Source of the DNA: Lachnospiraceae bacterium
GTDB taxonomy: Bacteria; Bacillota; Clostridia; Lachnospirales; Lachnospiraceae
DNA length: 5,042 nucleotides
Direction of reading: 5' to 3'
Assembly (NCBI GenBank): GCA_024691145.1
Contig: JAILNW010000225.1
Location: 1-5,042 of the forward strand
Shown: in pieces, positions 1-4,868 of the stretch
How the letters are laid out: each line of letters starts with the position of its first letter
Numbering within the stretch: the stretch's first letter is position 1
Notes under the pieces: generated by a model
Told to the model about the DNA's origin: nothing
The model's database searches: none
Seen by the model: only the letters and a program-made list of their open reading frames with translations
Made by a program: the position numbers and the translations under genes

Positions 1-41
1 TAGGCTCCTTATCCCATTTATTTTGATATTGTCAGTAAAAT

Positions 42-86
42 AAAAAAACTATGACTATGTCTATATCGACATAATCATAGTTTTTT
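42..86 (-). terminator. Bidirectional intrinsic terminator after the broken PC4-like gene
   Basis: Arms at 49-61 and 68-80 pair over 13 positions with one mismatch in the middle (C55 against A74), closing a 6-base loop. Seven A's (42-48) flank one side and six T's (81-86) the other, so the transcript of either strand ends in a U-run after the stem. On the minus strand it lies 11 bases past the stop codon of the broken PC4-like gene. It would end the transcript of that gene and could also stop reading from the opposite side. Confidence 0.85.
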
Positions 87-96
87 ATAAATTGTA

Positions 97-306
97 CTAC
101 TTTAGCAGTTTCTTTAATTCTTCCATTTCTTTCTCAGATAAAGTTACTCCTTTACCCATTTTTTCATGATTAGGTGCCCATTATCTAATATCATACTTAG
201 CTGTTGCACCATTCCATGAAATCTTGTTAAGTTCCTTTTTCCATCCTTTTGCACTCTCCGAAAGAACACCTATTTCTTCAATAATTTCATACTTAAACTC
301 TGCCAT
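97..306 (-). pseudogene. PC4/YdbC-like ssDNA-binding protein, interrupted by an in-frame stop
   Basis: Reading on the minus strand from ATG at 306 gives a 69-codon frame matching the intact PC4/YdbC-like gene at 2143-2367, with about 49 of 69 positions identical by eye. Both share the segments GVLSESAKGWKKELN and HEKMGKGVTLS. Codon 42 (181-183) is TAA where the intact copy has Asp, in the segment KYDIR-stop-W. A single G-to-T change from GAA would produce it. The SD (GGAGAG, 313-318) with 6-base spacing and the downstream terminator are intact, so inactivation looks recent, or a 41-residue truncated product is made. No good restart codon follows the stop. PC4-like proteins bind single-stranded DNA as dimers through a beta-sheet face; the truncated product would lose the C-terminal helix. 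Sequencing error at this one base is the main alternative. Confidence 0.85.
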
Positions 307-406
307 TATTATCTCTCCATTTCTTAATTTTTAATATTTTTATTTTTCTATATAAATGTAAGTTAACAATTATCTAATCAAACACTTTTAATATAACTTC
401 ATTTAC

Positions 407-445
407 ATATGTATTATTTATTTAGATATACTAAACAATACATAT
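407..445. repeat. Inverted repeat with 9-bp and 5-bp stems
   Basis: The arms 407-415 and 437-445 are perfect reverse complements over 9 bp. Inside them 421-425 pairs with 431-435 around a 5-base loop, with a 5/1 internal loop between the two stems. There is no T-run after it on either strand, so it is not a normal intrinsic terminator. It could be a protein-binding palindrome or a transcript hairpin upstream of the broken PC4-like gene. In such AT-rich DNA chance pairing is a real alternative. Confidence 0.45.
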
Positions 446-508
446 CTTTGGATTTAGTTAGTACATTACATCAATATTTTCTTAGTTCTCTACGTCACAA
501 AACATTTA

Positions 509-547
509 AACACCCAAATACTCATAACAATATTGTATTCAAGTGTT
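509..547 (-). other. RNA hairpin candidate downstream of the SEFIR-type gene
   Basis: Arms 509-521 and 535-547 pair along all 13 positions in a minus-strand transcript, three of them G-U wobbles, around a 13-base loop. In a plus-strand transcript those three become A-C mismatches, so the structure favours the strand on which the genes lie. A 9-bp direct repeat (aaacattta) flanks it at 500-508 and 548-556. It lies about 84-122 bases past the SEFIR-type stop codon and could be a 3'-end stabiliser or weak terminator, since the following minus-strand bases are only moderately T-rich. Confidence 0.4.
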
Positions 548-630
548 AAACATTTATATGTTTCAATGAATTCATTTTCAAAAATGAGCTTACTCATATA
601 ATTATAACATTATATTATCATACTATCATT

Positions 631-2082
631 CTAATTTAATTCACCTATTGATTCAGGATTAATACAATCTCTTATTGTGGGTGCACAACCGAAGCTGTTA
701 TTGTATCTCATATCATGCTCGTTCTTACATCTGGAAATTTTTTCCTTTAATTCCTCCATTGTGTTTACTCCAAATAAAATAAACATATTCTGACAGAATT
801 TTTTTGAACACATACGTTTCCAATCTAGTCCTTTCTCTTTAGCATAAACATAAAATGTTGGGAACCAGTAATCGTTCCAATAACGACCTTCATCAGTTTG
901 TAAATCAAAGGCATTGTACACTTGATATAAAAACAAATCCGCTTGAGCAATCTTTTCTTTAGAGTATATAGGAAGTTTTTCACGCTCATTACATATAACA
1001 TCTCCCAACAAGGTATAGCAAGTTTTCTTATCCGTTGTTGGCTTATAAATATCCTCAATAATATGACTATGATGTCTAAATTCTGTATAGTTGCATATTT
1101 CTGTTTGTCCACCAAGTAAATTTCGATTTAAGAAATAAGTATGTGAAAGCATATTATTCATCGCTTTGTAATCCTTAATATTCCTCAAATAAACAAACGT
1201 AAATATAAACACTTCCCACCAGTGAATCTTAAAAATATCAATATCACTTTCAGAGCCAAGAGTAACTTTCCCTTCAACTAAATTGTTTAAATTCGTGGAA
1301 AAATTGTAACCATCTTCAATGAATTCAATTATCCAATCCGAATAACCGTCATCAGACTCTGCAAGCACCTGTAAAAAATCAAGATAATAGTCTCTAATCC
1401 TTTTAGTTTTATTAAAGTTCTTAAACTCATCCTCTGGTGTAACGCCTCTTTTGTATAATGATTTCAAAACATTACAATACTCAGTCTTAAATCTTGAAAT
1501 ACAATTTTTACGTTTTATCTCTGTTTTACTGTCTTTTATTTGTTTTATTAAATCAGCCAATGGAAAATAATTAACTGATTCTTCTTCAAGCCACTCAGGC
1601 ATTTTCCCTAATATAGGTTTCGCATTCAACGGCTTATTATAAATATTTCGCAGAAGCTTTTCGTATTCATCTTCATATCTATTTTCATCTGATAAATCGA
1701 TGTAAATACGTGTCTTTATGTAGGTTGGAACATAAGGATTGCCATTCTCATCCTTTTCAGCAATTATCGGAATAAATTTCTCCTGTTCCATATTTCCATA
1801 TACTTCACTTGATATAATTACAGTTTCATCACCTACTCCACCTTTTCGGTTATTAGCTTTATCTGCATAAGCCCTATCACATATGATTAATACCTTTGTG
1901 ATTTCAACATCATTAACACAGCGTTCCATAAAAGCATATTTGTCCTGACCTTCTTTTAAATCCCATTTATCTAGTACAACATCTACACCATGAGATACAA
2001 GCCTTTGCGCCAACGCAAGAACCATATCATCACTACTCCAAGAGTATGATATAAAAATTTTAGGTTGAAATTCGTTTTCCAT
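631..2082 (-). CDS. SEFIR/TIR-like domain protein, probable anti-phage effector
   Basis: A 483-aa protein. Residues 7-150 form a SEFIR/TIR-type domain: the first strand PKIFISYSW (7-15), the GVDVVLDKWDLKEGQDKYAF region (32-51, acidic Asp-Trp-Asp loop), strand VLIICD (64-69), RKGGVGDET (79-87) and KFIPII (102-107). Bacterial SEFIR and TIR domains are known as NAD-consuming or signalling modules, and SEFIR proteins have been reported as single-gene anti-phage systems. Glu86 and Glu93 are the candidate catalytic glutamates; I cannot decide between them. Residues 152-483 are mostly helical-looking, rich in Trp/Tyr/Phe, with no domain I recognise, and probably sense the trigger or drive assembly. 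No signal peptide or clear membrane segment, so cytoplasmic. The start ATG has a short-spaced GGTGA (2086-2090). It lies 60 bases after an intact PC4/YdbC-like gene, likely in one transcript. The domain call is firm; the defence role is inferred. Confidence 0.85.
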   Translation of the reverse strand: MENEFQPKIFISYSWSSDDMVLALAQRLVSHGVDVVLDKWDLKEGQDKYAFMERCVNDVEITKVLIICDRAYADKANNRKGGVGDETVIISSEVYGNMEQEKFIPIIAEKDENGNPYVPTYIKTRIYIDLSDENRYEDEYEKLLRNIYNKPLNAKPILGKMPEWLEEESVNYFPLADLIKQIKDSKTEIKRKNCISRFKTEYCNVLKSLYKRGVTPEDEFKNFNKTKRIRDYYLDFLQVLAESDDGYSDWIIEFIEDGYNFSTNLNNLVEGKVTLGSESDIDIFKIHWWEVFIFTFVYLRNIKDYKAMNNMLSHTYFLNRNLLGGQTEICNYTEFRHHSHIIEDIYKPTTDKKTCYTLLGDVICNEREKLPIYSKEKIAQADLFLYQVYNAFDLQTDEGRYWNDYWFPTFYVYAKEKGLDWKRMCSKKFCQNMFILFGVNTMEELKEKISRCKNEHDMRYNNSFGCAPTIRDCINPESIGELN

Positions 2083-2109
2083 TATTCACCAATTATAGAA
2101 TTAAGAACC

Positions 2110-2130
2110 AAAGCCTATATAACAGGCTTT
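2110..2130 (-). terminator. Perfect 7-bp hairpin between the PC4-like and SEFIR-type genes
   Basis: Arms 2110-2116 and 2124-2130 are exact reverse complements (aaagcct / aggcttt) around a 7-base loop, 12 bases past the PC4-like stop codon. The minus-strand bases that follow contain only broken T-runs, so termination would be partial. It may act as an attenuator that lowers SEFIR-type gene expression relative to the PC4-like gene, or as a 3'-end stabiliser. A TATAAT (2092-2097) lies just after it but has no matching -35. Confidence 0.5.
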
Positions 2131-2142
2131 AACTCATTCTAA

Positions 2143-2367
2143 TTATCCTTCCATTATATTTTTTAAAACATCATACAATGCTTTAGCTTCATCTGCAGAT
2201 AAAGTAACACCTTTTCCCATCTTTTCATGATCTGGAGACCAGTCACGAATATCATATTTTGGAGCAGCATCATTCCATGAAATAAGATTCAATTCCTTTT
2301 TCCATCCTTTGGCACTTTCAGATAAGACACCACACTCTTCTTTGATTTCAAATTTAATATCAGCCAT
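2143..2367 (-). CDS. PC4/YdbC-family single-stranded DNA-binding protein
   Basis: A 74-aa protein, full length for the small bacterial PC4/YdbC family (transcriptional coactivator p15/PC4 fold). Hallmarks are the N-terminal strand IKFEIKEECGVLSES (4-18), the basic aromatic GWKKELNLISW (21-31), KYDIRDW (37-43), HEKMGKGVTLS (47-57), and a C-terminal helix from about residue 58 that would build the dimer. Family members bind single-stranded DNA with little sequence preference; their cellular role in bacteria is poorly defined, and they are frequent in phages and mobile elements. A strong SD, GGAGGTGG (2371-2378), sits at ideal spacing, 15 bases after the stop of the chimeric acetyltransferase gene, so the two are co-transcribed. 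The SEFIR-type gene follows 60 bases downstream. A paralogue broken by a stop codon lies at 97-306. Family assignment is secure; linkage to defence is inference from position. Confidence 0.9.
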   Translation of the reverse strand: MADIKFEIKEECGVLSESAKGWKKELNLISWNDAAPKYDIRDWSPDHEKMGKGVTLSADEAKALYDVLKNIMEG

Positions 2368-2382
2368 ACGCCACCTCCAGCT

Positions 2383-3042
2383 TTACTCAAAACTACATTC
2401 TTTTATAACATTCATTTCTTCAAGTGTAAGATTATATAATTCTGCAACCAAATCATCTATCCGTCTTTTCTCACAACTATAATCCGTTTCTTGAGAATTA
2501 AGAATCTCCTTTACCGCATCTGCAATAGCATTTTCAATGGTTTGATTTCGTGCTATTGGCAATTGTTCTAAATATGTTCCCTTAATCTTCGGAAACTGTT
2601 TTCTATTATCCGAAAATTTTTGTTTCCAATCAATCACCATATGTTTTTCTGACAAGTCATAATCGGTACAGGTATCATGGACTTGTTTCGTATATTTCAA
2701 ATAATCTGCGTTAAATTGTTCAAGGTCATCCGTATAAGCAATATCGCAGGAACTTACTTCGCTAACTTTATTTTTTACGATTGTATTGACTGCTATTTTA
2801 TCGTACTGCATCAGTTTATCGCCAACGGGCAGCATATAAAACTCTTTTATTGTGCTTGCTGCTTTTCCTATGCAATAATCAAGAAGCATATTAAATTTGA
2901 CACCTCTTTTTTTGCTTTTATTAATTAGAGGCATAACATCAAATGTCTTAAATAATGTTACCATAGGATTCGGTGCTGTCATCCATAATTTAAATGCTGA
3001 CGCTCGTGTCGTTTCTTTAGGATTGATTTCTCTTACGCTCAT
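2383..3042 (-). CDS. Chimeric gene: truncated CatA-like acetyltransferase fused to a restriction-modification C-terminus
   Basis: The ORF opens at a GTG (3057), but the only SD, GGAG (3052-3055), sits 9 bases before ATG 3042, giving 219 aa starting MSVREINPKE. Residues 1-137 resemble the N-terminal two thirds of CatA-like chloramphenicol acetyltransferase-family proteins, ending in the family-like stretch TDYDLSEKHMVI (126-137). The trimeric enzyme's catalytic HHxxxDG motif, which lies near the normal C-terminus, is absent, so acetyl transfer is not expected. From about residue 138 (near base 2632) the sequence changes to FPKIKGTYLEQLPI (150-163) and IDDLVAELYNLTLEEMNVIK (195-214). These are typical of the TaqI_C-type C-terminal end of type IIG restriction-methylation proteins and related adenine methyltransferases. 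The frame is kept across the join and total length is near that of a normal CatA. A deletion joining two genes is the simplest reading. It probably makes a non-catalytic product; assembly error is the alternative. Confidence 0.75.
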   Translation of the reverse strand: MSVREINPKETTRASAFKLWMTAPNPMVTLFKTFDVMPLINKSKKRGVKFNMLLDYCIGKAASTIKEFYMLPVGDKLMQYDKIAVNTIVKNKVSEVSSCDIAYTDDLEQFNADYLKYTKQVHDTCTDYDLSEKHMVIDWKQKFSDNRKQFPKIKGTYLEQLPIARNQTIENAIADAVKEILNSQETDYSCEKRRIDDLVAELYNLTLEEMNVIKECSFE

Positions 3043-3070
3043 TTTTATCATCTCCACAAATTAATGTATG

Positions 3071-3121
3071 TTACAAAGGCATGATTCGCCACCCAAGGCT
3101 TCTTCCCTGGTAAGCAAACAT
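3071..3121 (-). CDS. Putative 16-aa leader peptide upstream of the chimeric cat-like gene
   Basis: ATG at 3121 opens a 16-codon frame (MFAYQGRSLGWRIMPL) that ends in TAA at 3071-3073, 15 bases before the SD of the chimeric acetyltransferase gene. It has its own SD, AGGA (3130-3133), 8 bases upstream. It is markedly richer in G and C than the surrounding spacer, so both the peptide and the RNA seem constrained. A hairpin (3093-3110) lies within its codons. Short leader ORFs ahead of cat and other ribosome-drug resistance genes are known to control translation or transcription by ribosome stalling; that role here is inferred. I do not recognise this peptide. A chance ORF inside a structured RNA is the alternative. 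Confidence 0.5.
   Translation of the reverse strand: MFAYQGRSLGWRIMPL
3093..3110 (-). promoter_or_regulatory. Leader hairpin inside the leader-peptide ORF
   Basis: In the minus-strand transcript CCAGGG (3105-3110) pairs with CCUUGG (3093-3098) over 6 bp with one G-U wobble, closing a 6-base AAGAAG loop. It lies across codons 4-10 of the putative leader peptide, so a translating ribosome would melt it. This makes it a candidate attenuation element, although I found no clear alternative pairing with the SD of the downstream gene. Confidence 0.35.
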
Positions 3122-3137
3122 TTATGTTATCCTAGAT

Positions 3138-3169
3138 TTGTTAAAGCGACCTTCGTCGACTATTAACAA
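3138..3169 (-). promoter_or_regulatory. Leader hairpin just upstream of the leader-peptide SD
   Basis: A 32-base element. The minus-strand transcript forms about 13 base pairs with two single-U bulges: an outer UUGUUAA/UUAACAA arm, an inner AG/CU pair, and CGAC/GUCG closing a GAAG tetraloop. It ends a few bases before the AGGA that would serve the leader peptide. No U-run follows, so it is not a terminator. The G/C-rich core inside otherwise AT-rich spacer DNA argues that the structure is real. Confidence 0.45.
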
Positions 3170-3211
3170 TTGTAAGATTTTTTCTAAATTACACATACAA
3201 AATCAAAGTAT

Positions 3212-3240
3212 ATTATAACACAAATTATAACCAAATTAAA
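3212..3240 (-). promoter_or_regulatory. Probable extended -10 promoter for the chimeric gene and PC4-like/SEFIR-type genes
   Basis: On the minus strand TGTTATAAT (3212-3220) is an extended -10 (TGn plus perfect TATAAT). A weak -35, TTTAAT (3235-3240), lies 17 bases upstream. Transcription would begin near 3205, giving a leader of about 160 bases that contains both hairpins and the 16-codon ORF. A second TATAAT (3224-3229) lies just upstream but lacks the TG and a fitting -35. Confidence 0.5.
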
Positions 3241-3242
3241 GA

Positions 3243-3373
3243 AAATTTTACCAATTCTCTGTCTCGATAAAGTGTCATAACCAATATTACATCTAATATT
3301 AATTACATAAGATATTAATTATACCATTCTATTTTTCTATCTTTTTATTTTTTTCCGATTTATTCCTCCCAAA
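3243..3373. other. AT-rich spacer after the HAD gene
   Basis: No coding frame and no convincing intrinsic terminator follow the HAD-family gene. A 16-bp imperfect tandem repeat (3289-3320) and a second extended -10 on the minus strand (TGGTATAAT, 3318-3326, no good -35) are the only structure seen. Whether the HAD-gene transcript runs on into the leader of the chimeric gene cannot be decided from the sequence. Confidence 0.5.
3289..3320. repeat. 16-bp imperfect tandem repeat, two units
   Basis: Units 3289-3304 and 3305-3320 match at 13 of 16 positions and abut exactly. Both are AT-rich. The second overlaps the extended -10 at 3318-3326 by three bases, so a regulator-binding direct repeat is possible, but simple slippage in AT-rich DNA is as likely. 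Confidence 0.4.
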
Positions 3374-4024
3374 TTAATAACAATACAAACTGTTGAAATC
3401 CCTTTTCTCATCGTCAAAATAAATTGTAGTAAATCCCATTTCAGATGGTTTAACCAAATTAGAAGCTGTATTATCAATAAATACACACTCTTCAGCCTTT
3501 AAACCAGACTGTTTTAATGCTTCCTCAAATATCTTTCTTTCAGATTTTCTGCTATGAACATTTGCGGAAATTATTACAATATCAAGCAATTCTTTAAGTA
3601 CAGAATTATTAACAATAGTATCTATTCTATCTGCCTTATTGTCGGTTATCATTCCAATAAGATAATTGTTGTGTCTCTCTTTTATATACCCAATCATCTT
3701 CTCGTCAAAAGTAACATTCAAGAATGCTTTTTCAAGTATAGAAATATCCAAAGATTGACATATATCTATGCAAAACTGGTTCCACATATCTCTATGGGTA
3801 ATTGTTCCATATAAAAGATCATTATTATGTTTGTAATAAGCATTCTCAACAATTTCATAAGAGATATTTGTCTCTTTGGAAATATAAGAAACTATCGAAG
3901 GAGAACCATTCTTCTCAGTTGTTATAACCCCATCAAAATCAAAGAATAGTCCTTTTATTCCTTGATGTTTATCCATATTTAAATTTCTTATTATTTTATT
4001 GTCTTCCCTACACTCTCTTTGCAT
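3374..4024 (-). CDS. HAD-superfamily hydrolase (subfamily IA-like)
   Basis: A 216-aa protein from ATG 4024. In this numbering the HAD motifs are motif I LFFDFDGVI (26-34, nucleophile Asp29 and acid/base Asp31), motif II MITDN (125-129, Thr127), a motif III lysine near SRKSERKIF (158-166), and motif IV FIDNTASNL (182-190, Asp184). The helical stretch between motifs I and II fits the alpha cap of subfamily IA phosphatases. Such enzymes hydrolyse small phosphate esters in the cytoplasm; the substrate cannot be predicted. Start choice: GAGGAGG (4034-4040) lies 9 bases before ATG 4024 and 3 before ATG 4030, so the gene overlaps the end of the 96-aa gene by 17 bases and is probably translationally coupled. 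ATG 3976 would give a 200-aa protein starting nearer motif I, as is usual, but has no SD. Frame upstream of 4030 belongs to the neighbour. Confidence 0.85.
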   Translation of the reverse strand: MQRECREDNKIIRNLNMDKHQGIKGLFFDFDGVITTEKNGSPSIVSYISKETNISYEIVENAYYKHNNDLLYGTITHRDMWNQFCIDICQSLDISILEKAFLNVTFDEKMIGYIKERHNNYLIGMITDNKADRIDTIVNNSVLKELLDIVIISANVHSRKSERKIFEEALKQSGLKAEECVFIDNTASNLVKPSEMGFTTIYFDDEKRDFNSLYCY

Positions 4025-4298
4025 ACTCATAAACCTCCTCACTCCATTTCCAAATGTCAGCACCATTCCTATCCACAAAATGAACCTTCCCATCTTTGCT
4101 TCCAACAAAATAAAGTACATCATCATTTGACTCACACCTGGCAACCGCCAAAACCTCATTATTAAAAAGGTTATCTTCCTTTCCTAATTCATTTTTTAAT
4201 TCATTTAAAAAAAACTCATCTTGAAACGGAAGCAGTATCCAATTAAAATCATCACCATATTTTTTATCAAAATCGTCAAAAACCTCTTCTATCGTCAA
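4008..4298 (-). CDS. Small acidic protein of unknown function
   Basis: A 96-aa protein from a TTG start at 4298, supported by GAGG (4307-4310) 8 bases upstream. I do not recognise the family. The N-terminus is an acidic helix-like stretch (EEVFDDFDKKYGDDF, 4-18). The middle and end look beta-rich and aromatic (DVLYFVGSKDGKVHFVDRNG, 60-79, then WKWSEEVYEY), loosely reminiscent of small SUKH/SMI1-like immunity proteins, although the match is too weak to claim. There is no signal peptide or membrane segment. It lies 36 bases after the DUF1444-like gene and overlaps the HAD-family gene, so all three are likely one operon. It reads in a different frame from the HAD ORF that extends through it, and this frame has the better SD and composition. 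Confidence 0.7.
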   Translation of the reverse strand: MTIEEVFDDFDKKYGDDFNWILLPFQDEFFLNELKNELGKEDNLFNNEVLAVARCESNDDVLYFVGSKDGKVHFVDRNGADIWKWSEEVYEYAKRV

Positions 4299-4334
4299 AA
4301 TAATTACCTCGCTTCTGTTAACATCTTATTTATA

Positions 4335-4868
4335 TTAATATTTCTCTACAACCTTAAGGCTTGCATCTTTTTTAGAATACATTAGCAAGTCATTGCAAAA
4401 CACCAAATAAGGTGTATGTTTTTCATTATCTTTAAAAATCCTCTTTGCCATTTTTAACAGTTTTTCCTTATGTCCCTTCTCCCCCGCTTTAACAAAAAGT
4501 ACCATATCTTTTGTTGGAACTGCAATTAACAGATCATCCTCTAGTTCCTTTGAAGCATATTCCCATATTTCCTGAAGACACAAACTTTCAGCTTCAAAAT
4601 TCCCCCCTGCCAGTATTCCATAAATATCAGGATCATTAGACTGGGATATTTGATACCTGGTATCTCTAATTAAATTTTCAAATGCTATTTTCTCAAGCTC
4701 TTCCACTGTTATATCATCCGGAAGCACATCATAAGTAATATATGAGTAAACTTCTCCCATATCCTGAACAAATAATCCAATAAAGCTATCCAAAAAACTG
4801 ACCATTATAAGATTATCAGGGTAATCCTGCAAAAAATTTGGTTGATGTTTTAGCAACCTCAAGGTCAA
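4335..4868 (-). CDS. DUF1444/YtpQ-like protein, possibly 5'-truncated
   Basis: A 177-aa frame. It resembles the C-terminal two thirds of the DUF1444 (YtpQ) family: EVYSYITYDVL (39-49), an ELEKIAFENL helix (57-66), the family-like GGNFEAESLCLQEIWEY (88-104) and DDLLIAVPTKDMVLFV (110-125). Family function is unknown. Full-length members are, as I recall, around 260-270 aa, so about 90 N-terminal residues would be missing. The frame can open only at TTG 4868, which directly follows the TAA of the upstream ORF (TAATTG) and has no SD; the next ATG is at 4805, also without an SD. Either it is a short version translated by coupling to the upstream gene, or it is a truncated remnant. It is followed 36 bases later by the 96-aa gene. 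Confidence 0.65.
   Translation of the reverse strand: MTLRLLKHQPNFLQDYPDNLIMVSFLDSFIGLFVQDMGEVYSYITYDVLPDDITVEELEKIAFENLIRDTRYQISQSNDPDIYGILAGGNFEAESLCLQEIWEYASKELEDDLLIAVPTKDMVLFVKAGEKGHKEKLLKMAKRIFKDNEKHTPYLVFCNDLLMYSKKDASLKVVEKY

Larger units (their letters stand above)
307..630. other. Gene-free AT-rich spacer with inverted repeats
   Basis: I see no credible coding frame on either strand between the SEFIR-type gene and the broken PC4-like gene. The stretch is very AT-rich. It contains two long inverted repeats (407-445 and 509-547), a 12-bp perfect palindrome (565-576), and a weak 5-bp hairpin followed by T's on the minus strand (584-597), which is not a convincing terminator. A weak minus-strand promoter for the broken gene could lie around 350-381 (TTGATT-like -35, AT-rich -10), but it does not match consensus well enough to call. 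Confidence 0.6.

Noticed and set aside
5..10. AAGGAG on the minus strand at the left edge as the SD of a further gene
   Set aside because: A start codon at normal spacing would fall outside the window, so no gene can be supported.
565..576. 12-bp perfect palindrome as an operator
   Set aside because: Short AT-rich palindromes are expected by chance here and it is not placed near a recognisable promoter.
307..630. CRISPR array or tRNA in the long spacer
   Set aside because: No regularly spaced repeats and no cloverleaf-compatible arms were seen.
825..1115. Minus-strand 96-codon frame inside the SEFIR-type gene
   Set aside because: Alternate-frame shadow of the SEFIR coding sequence, without an SD or recognisable protein features.
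2092..2097. Consensus TATAAT just upstream of the SEFIR-type start as its own promoter
   Set aside because: No usable -35 lies 16-18 bases upstream, and transcription would begin only a few bases before the ATG, cutting off the SD. Kept only as part of the gap description.
2677..2928. Plus-strand 83-codon frame opposite the chimeric gene
   Set aside because: Antisense shadow of a well-supported coding region; no SD or family resemblance.
3085..3101. T-box riboswitch signature (GGGTGG in the leader)
   Set aside because: The bases after GGGTGG do not continue as the T-box consensus (ACCGCG), there is no terminator stem after it, and the leader is too short for stem I of a T-box.
3554..3814. 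Plus-strand 86-codon frame opposite the HAD-family gene
   Set aside because: Antisense shadow of the HAD coding region, with a low-complexity hydrophobic composition.
4025..4159. N-terminal extension of the HAD-family frame to 261 residues
   Set aside because: This stretch reads in another frame through the 96-aa gene, has no SD at its start, and is not HAD-like. The SD at 4034-4040 supports ATG 4024 or 4030.
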